Assembly: GCF_016793485.1 (NCBI RefSeq)
Contig: NZ_JAEULZ010000024.1
Span: forward strand, 1-64,000
Length of the DNA: 64,000 bases
Source: Mesorhizobium sp.
GTDB taxonomy: Bacteria > Pseudomonadota > Alphaproteobacteria > Rhizobiales > Rhizobiaceae
Reading direction: 5' to 3'
The notes under the pieces: generated by a model
The model's input: only the letters and a program-made list of their open reading frames with translations
The model's database searches: none
What the model was told of the DNA's origin: nothing
In this document: in pieces, positions 59,766-64,000 of the stretch
Layout: the number at the start of each line of letters is the position of its first letter
Position numbering within the stretch: position 1 is the first letter of the stretch
Position numbers and translations under genes: made by a program

Positions 59766-60029
59766 TCAGCGCGCCGGGCGTCCCGCACCGCCAGCGCCAG
59801 CCGTCGTCGGACGCGGCGTCATTGGCAACAGGCCTTCGCGCTGTGCACGCTTGCGGGCCAGCTTGCGGGCGCGGCGGACAGCCTCGGCCTTTTCGCGAGC
59901 GCGCTTTTCCGAAGGCTTCTCGTAGTGTCCACGCATCTTCATCTCGCGGAAGATGCCTTCCCGCTGCATTTTCTTCTTCAGGGCGCGAAGCGCCTGGTCA
60001 ACGTTGTTGTCGCGGACGAGTACCTGCAC
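59766..60029 (-). CDS. rpsU: 30S ribosomal protein bS21
   Basis: An 87-residue bS21, which helps mRNA-16S pairing at initiation. The N-terminal block [20 protein letters not shown] is diagnostic, so translation should start at GTG 60029, where that block begins. The basic core ([20 protein letters not shown]) is followed by a Gly/Ala/Pro-rich tail, which makes the protein longer than enterobacterial S21 (about 71 residues). This is common in alphaproteobacteria. A single gene; the 209-bp gap upstream to the MFS gene holds the divergent promoters, with nothing else I can name. Confidence 0.92.
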   Translation of the reverse strand: MQVLVRDNNVDQALRALKKKMQREGIFREMKMRGHYEKPSEKRAREKAEAVRRARKLARKRAQREGLLPMTPRPTTAGAGGAGRPAR

Positions 60030-60238
60030 GGGCGATCCTACTTTCGTGTTCAGAAACAAAGCCTTGGCTTAAAGCCAAAAAGCTCCGCGGCGGCCACCAC
60101 CGCGAATTGTGGCGGCTGATAGCAGAATCAGGGCGGATTGTCGAGTGCGTATCGCGGCTTGCCGATTCGTGCGCCGTTTCCGCGCTGGCACCAAAGCTCG
60201 GCGTGGCTGCACCATCATCTTGACTGCGACCAAGCGTA

Positions 60239-61489
60239 GTGCAACTGCCACGCGCAAATCAACATCCGGATCAAGCATTGGCCGAGACAACCACACCGGT
60301 ACGGCAGCCAGCGGTCGATGGCACCGTCACCGCCATCATCATCGCCGTCAGCCTCGGTCATTTCATCAACGACGTGATGCAGTCGCTGCTGGCGGCGATC
60401 TATCCGCTGCTGAAGGACGGTTACAATCTCGACTTCTGGCAGATCGGTATCCTGACACTCGCCTTCCAGGGCACGGCTTCGCTGCTTCAACCTGTCATCG
60501 GGCTCTATACCGACAAGCGGCCGCTGCCCTATTCGCTGCCGATCGGCATGTCGTCCTCGCTTGTCGGTCTCATCGTGCTCGCCTTCGCGCACAGCTATCC
60601 GGTCCTGGTGCTAGGCTCGATGCTGATCGGACTGGGATCGGCCATCTTCCACCCGGAATCGTCGCGCGTCGCGCGTCTCGCATCGGGTGGCCGCTTTGGC
60701 CTTGCGCAATCCGTCTTCCAGCTTGGCGGCAATTTCGGCCAGGCGGCGGGCCCGCTCCTGGCGGCTTTTGTCGTGGTGCCGTTCGGACAGCAGAGCGTAT
60801 CGTGGTTCACGATTGGCTCGATGGTTGGCATCGTTCTCCTGTGGCGGGTGAGCAGGTGGTATGCCGGCCATCTGCGCGACCGTCTGGGTCGAAAGATGCC
60901 GCCGCCGATGTTTCCCGCCCTGCCGCGCCGAACCATCATCACGGCGCTCGTCGTGCTGACGATCCTGACCTTCTCCAAGAACATCTACATGGCGTCGCTG
61001 TCGAGCTACTACACTTTCTATGCCATGGACCGGTTCGGCGTCTCCGTTCAGGGATCGCAATTGATGCTGTTCGGTTTCCTCGCCGCTTCGGCGGCCGGGC
61101 TGGTGCTGGGTGGGCTGTTCGGCGACCGGTTCGGGGCAAAGACCGTCATCTGGTTTTCGATCCTCGGCGTGCTGCCGTTCACGCTGGCGCTTCCCTACGC
61201 CAACCTCTTCTGGATCAACGTGCTCGCCATCCTGATCGGCCTGATCCTGTCTTCGGCTTTCTCCGCGATCGTCGTGTTCGCGCAAGAGCTGGTGCCGGGT
61301 CGCGTCGGGCTGATCGCTGGCATCTTCTTCGGCCTTGCCTTCGGATTCGGCGGCATCGGCGCGGCAGCACTCGGCGTGCTGGCTGACAGCAGGGGCATCG
61401 AATACGTCTTCTGGATCTGCTCGTTCCTGCCGCTGCTGGGGCTGCTGACGATTTTCCTGCCCGACATGAACAAGGGCCACCGCGCCTAG
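60239..61489 (+). CDS. MFS transporter, fosmidomycin-resistance (Fsr)-like
   Basis: A 416-residue, 12-helix MFS exporter. The opening VSLGHFINDVMQSLLAAIYPLL and the segment AIFHPESSRVARLASGGRFGLAQSVFQLGGNFG (split) are typical of Fsr proteins (the HPE motif in helix 4-5 especially). The loop YTDKRPLPYSLPIG stands in for motif A. The start is unsure: GTG 60239 fits the open frame, while TTG 60278 is 39 bp downstream; neither has a strong ribosome site. Substrate unknown; fosmidomycin resistance is one family activity. No regulator is linked. Confidence 0.87.
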   Translation: MQLPRANQHPDQALAETTTPVRQPAVDGTVTAIIIAVSLGHFINDVMQSLLAAIYPLLKDGYNLDFWQIGILTLAFQGTASLLQPVIGLYTDKRPLPYSLPIGMSSSLVGLIVLAFAHSYPVLVLGSMLIGLGSAIFHPESSRVARLASGGRFGLAQSVFQLGGNFGQAAGPLLAAFVVVPFGQQSVSWFTIGSMVGIVLLWRVSRWYAGHLRDRLGRKMPPPMFPALPRRTIITALVVLTILTFSKNIYMASLSSYYTFYAMDRFGVSVQGSQLMLFGFLAASAAGLVLGGLFGDRFGAKTVIWFSILGVLPFTLALPYANLFWINVLAILIGLILSSAFSAIVVFAQELVPGRVGLIAGIFFGLAFGFGGIGAAALGVLADSRGIEYVFWICSFLPLLGLLTIFLPDMNKGHRA

Positions 61490-61641
61490 GCATCGGTCAC
61501 CGTTGTCGCACGGCGCAAAACGGCAAGCGCCGTCGCAGACAGCGCAAGGGTGACAGCGCCTTTTCGCTAGTGATACACCACGCCGCCGGACAGCTCATCC
61601 GGCGTCCGGTCCACTGTGCATTGCGAGGCCATCGAAGCAGC

Positions 61642-62895
61642 ATGCGGAAATATTCTGTATTCGCCATCGCCAGGGAGGCCCTGCGCGGCCACAAGGGCTG
61701 GGAACAGCAATGGACCTCGCCCGAGCCGAGGTCGGAATACGACGTCATCATTATCGGCGCCGGCGGCCATGGGCTGGGCGCGGCCTACTATCTCGCCAAG
61801 GAGCACGGCATCACCAATGTCGCCGTCATCGAGAAGGGCTGGCTCGGCGGCGGCAATACGGGCCGCAACACCACGATCATCCGCTCGAACTATCTCTACG
61901 AAGAGAGCATGGATATCTACGAGCATTCGCTGAAGCTGTGGGAGAACCTCAGCCAGGAGCTCAACTACAACGTCATGTATTCCGCGCGCGGCGTTATGAT
62001 GCTGTCGCACAACACGCATGACAAGCAGTCGCTGCATCGACATATCAACGCCCATCGTCTCTACGGCATCGACAATGAGTGGCTGACGCCGGAGCAGGCC
62101 AAGGCCTATTGCCCGCCGCTCGATATTTCGGCCTCGGCCCGCTATCCGATCAATGGTGCGTCGCTGCAACGGCGCGGCGGCACCGCAAGACACGACGCGG
62201 TCGCCTGGGGCTATGCGCGCGCGGCTGCGGATCGCGGCGTCCACATCATCCAGAACTGTGAAGTGACCGGCATCCGCCGCGGACCCGACGGGCGCGTCAC
62301 GGGCGTCGACACCTCGCGCGGCTTCATCGGCGCGAAGAAGATCGGTGTTTCCGCCTCGGGTCACAACACGGTGGTCATGGCGATGGCTGGCGTTCGCGTG
62401 CCGCTGGAAAGCAACCCGCTGCAGGCGCTGGTCTCGGAACCGCTGAAGCCGATCTTCCCGTGCGTCGTCATGTCGAACACAGTGCATGCCTATATCTCGC
62501 AGTCCGACAAGGGGGAACTCGTCATCGGCGCGGGGACGGACCAGTATGTCTCCTATTCGCAGACCGGCGGGTTGCAGATCATCACCCACACGCTCGACGC
62601 GATCTGCGAGGTGTTCCCGATCTTCCGGCGGGTGAAGATGATGCGCCAGTGGGGCGGCATAACAGACAACACCCCGGATCGCTCGCCAATCCAGTCGAAG
62701 ACGCCAGTTCCCGGCCTCTACGTCAATTGCGGGTGGGGCACCGGCGGCTTCAAGGCGACGCCCGGCTCGGCGCATCTGTTCGCGCATCTCATCGCCCGCG
62801 ACGAGCCGCACCGGCTTGCCGCCGGGCTGACGCTCGACCGCTTCCGTTCGGGGCGGCTGATCGACGAGGCGGCCGCTGCCGCCGTGGCGCACTGA
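61642..62895 (+). CDS. soxB: Heterotetrameric sarcosine oxidase, beta subunit
   Basis: A 417-residue FAD/FMN subunit that demethylates sarcosine to glycine, passing formaldehyde units to tetrahydrofolate. The N-terminal dinucleotide motif is IIIGAGGHGLGAAYYLA (about residues 36-52); His184 in GGTARHDAVAWG probably matches the covalent FMN histidine known from Corynebacterium SoxB. The MRQWGGITDNTPDRSP and CGWGTGGFKATPGSA stretches are family signatures. The ATG gives the usual MRKYSVFAIAREAL start. The 152-bp upstream gap should hold the sox promoter. Confidence 0.96.
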   Translation: MRKYSVFAIAREALRGHKGWEQQWTSPEPRSEYDVIIIGAGGHGLGAAYYLAKEHGITNVAVIEKGWLGGGNTGRNTTIIRSNYLYEESMDIYEHSLKLWENLSQELNYNVMYSARGVMMLSHNTHDKQSLHRHINAHRLYGIDNEWLTPEQAKAYCPPLDISASARYPINGASLQRRGGTARHDAVAWGYARAAADRGVHIIQNCEVTGIRRGPDGRVTGVDTSRGFIGAKKIGVSASGHNTVVMAMAGVRVPLESNPLQALVSEPLKPIFPCVVMSNTVHAYISQSDKGELVIGAGTDQYVSYSQTGGLQIITHTLDAICEVFPIFRRVKMMRQWGGITDNTPDRSPIQSKTPVPGLYVNCGWGTGGFKATPGSAHLFAHLIARDEPHRLAAGLTLDRFRSGRLIDEAAAAAVAH

Positions 62896-62908
62896 GGGGA
62901 GGGAGAAG

Positions 62909-63304
62909 ATGCTTCTGATCCACTGCCCCTATTGCGAGGAAGAGCGCTCCGAGCTCGAGTTTCGCAACGCCGGCGAGGCGCATATCGCGCGGTCGCAAAA
63001 CATCGCCGCGATCAGCGACGAGGAGTTCGAGGAGTTCTTCTTTCTTCGTTCCAACACGAAGGGTGTAATCTTCGAACGCTGGCGGCACATCCATGGCTGC
63101 GGCCGTTTCTTCAACGCGGCGCGCCATACCGTCACCGACAAGTTCCTGACCACCTACAAGGCCGGTGAGCCGAAGCCCGATCTGGACAAGCTGGGCCTCG
63201 ACAAGCCGGCTGCCGCGCCTGTTGCAAGCGATGCGGAAGCCGGCGAGCCAAAGCCGAAGAAAAAAGCAGTCCGGCGCGCGCCGGCCAAGAAAGGCGATGC
63301 GTGA
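62909..63304 (+). CDS. soxD: Sarcosine oxidase, delta subunit
   Basis: A 131-residue subunit that binds structural zinc. The core is residues 1-95, with CPYCEEERSELEF and the RWRHIHGCGRFFNAARHT zinc-ligand segment. The remaining about 35 residues are an Ala/Lys/Pro-rich tail (PKPKKKAVRRAPAKKGDA), longer than in Corynebacterium SoxD (about 100 residues). It lies 13 bp after soxB, and its TGA overlaps the soxA ATG. Confidence 0.95.
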   Translation: MLLIHCPYCEEERSELEFRNAGEAHIARSQNIAAISDEEFEEFFFLRSNTKGVIFERWRHIHGCGRFFNAARHTVTDKFLTTYKAGEPKPDLDKLGLDKPAAAPVASDAEAGEPKPKKKAVRRAPAKKGDA

Positions 63305-64000
63305 TGGCCGAGCCTTTCCGCATTTCGGGCACGGGCAGGCTGACGCCTGCAAGGACCGCGCGTTTTACCTTCGACGGCAAGCCGTACACCGGGCTCGTCG
63401 GCGATACGCTTGCCTCGGCGCTGCTTGCCAATGGGGTGCATCTCGTCGGCCGCTCGTTCAAGTATCACCGCCCGCGCGGCATCCTCTCGGCGGGCGCAGA
63501 GGAGCCCAATGCGCTGGTCGAGATCGCGCGCGACGCGGCGCGCAAGACGCCCAACGTGCGGGCAACCGTGCAGGAGCTCTATGACGGGCTGACCGCGCGT
63601 TCGCAGAACCGCTGGCCATCGCTTTCCTTCGACGTCGGCGCGATCAACGACGTGTTCTCGCCTTTCTTCTCCGCCGGCTTCTACTACAAGACCTTCATGT
63701 GGCCGAAGGCGGCATGGAAGAGCCTCTACGAGCCAAACATCCGCGCGGCCGCCGGTCTCGGCGTGTCGCCGGACCAGCCCGACCCCGACCACTACGCTTC
63801 GCGATATGCGCATTGCGAGGTGCTGGTGCTGGGTGGCGGCGCTTCGGGTATCGCTGCGGCGCTTGCCGCCGCAGAGTCTGGTGCGCGCGTCATCCTCGCT
63901 GACGAACAGGGCGAGTTCGGCGGCGCGCTGCGCTTCGAGAGCGGCGCGAAGATCGAAGGGCAGGACGGGTGGGCCTGGGCGCAGGCCGCCGTCGCAAAGC
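63304..64000 (+). CDS. soxA: Sarcosine oxidase, alpha subunit (3' end outside window)
   Basis: The first 232 residues of a protein that is normally near 1000. Visible are the N-terminal 2Fe-2S-like fold of the family (FTFDGKPYTGLVGDTLASAL, GRSFKYHRPRGILSAG), then the NAD(P)-binding domain opening VLVLGGGASGIAAALAAAESG and DEQGEFGGALRFE. The glycine-cleavage T-like folate domain is beyond the window. It overlaps soxD by one base, and soxG (gamma) would be expected after it. Confidence 0.95.
   Translation, partial: MAEPFRISGTGRLTPARTARFTFDGKPYTGLVGDTLASALLANGVHLVGRSFKYHRPRGILSAGAEEPNALVEIARDAARKTPNVRATVQELYDGLTARSQNRWPSLSFDVGAINDVFSPFFSAGFYYKTFMWPKAAWKSLYEPNIRAAAGLGVSPDQPDPDHYASRYAHCEVLVLGGGASGIAAALAAAESGARVILADEQGEFGGALRFESGAKIEGQDGWAWAQAAVAK

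Overview
The window is a dense, high-GC (about 63-65 % by eye) chromosomal segment with about 57 protein genes, short gaps (none above 300 bp) and many 4-bp start/stop overlaps. Gene content points to an alphaproteobacterium of the Hyphomicrobiales/Rhizobiales, most like Mesorhizobium and its Phyllobacteriaceae relatives: rhizobial-style carnitine and sarcosine catabolism, the split pntAA-pntAB-pntB transhydrogenase beside an aa3 oxidase subunit IV, DUF992 proteins, a GTTC-N7-GTTC SOS box, and GC-rich palindromic repeats inside genes. I see no tRNA, rRNA, CRISPR array, transposase or prophage.

Layout. 1-1244: end of xylose isomerase and a small unknown gene. 1249-8475: a GlxA-type regulator diverging from a five-gene carnitine/gamma-butyrobetaine operon (BKACE, carnitine dehydrogenase, acyl-CoA dehydrogenase, ADP-forming CoA ligase, CaiD-like hydratase). 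8640-10214: drug-efflux MFS. 10237-24420: a nearly complete purine-to-glyoxylate pathway (guanine deaminase, xanthine dehydrogenase ABC, membrane urate hydroxylase PuuD, HIU hydrolase, PuuE-UraD fusion, AllE, AllA, glycerate kinase), interrupted by dps. 24426-27181: a two-gene DNA-repair operon (radical SAM protein plus DUF4130-UdgX fusion) behind an apparent LexA box. 27190-31828: glutamine-synthetase-like ligase, class III aminotransferase, ABC-F ATPase. 31964-38687: secreted small protein, a CobW / unknown / WD40 operon, MarR, EamA transporter, and a LacI regulator with a 2-hydroxyacid dehydrogenase. 38690-44047: gamma-Glu-GABA hydrolase-like amidase, TRAP transporter, a lone LivH-type permease. 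44136-54017: CGNR regulator, lipoprotein, giant indolepyruvate oxidoreductase, GGDEF-EAL protein, FeeM-like acyltransferase, a 49-residue membrane protein, a LivK-type binding protein. 54125-57504: oxidase subunit IV and transhydrogenase. 57575-61489: two DUF992 proteins, TPR lipoprotein, ribosomal protein S21, Fsr-like MFS. 61642-64000: soxB-soxD-soxA, running off the end.

How it fits together. The left end turns carnitine-type quaternary amines into glycine betaine and C2/C4 units; the right end oxidises sarcosine, a product of betaine demethylation, although the demethylation steps are not here. The purine block lacks only allantoate amidohydrolase and the glyoxylate-to-glycerate steps. 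The most interesting locus is the radical SAM/UdgX pair, whose promoter carries a perfect alphaproteobacterial SOS box and an adjacent 20-bp palindrome. Second is a family of palindromic repeats, two copies of which lie in frame in one CoA-ligase gene and one in xdhC.
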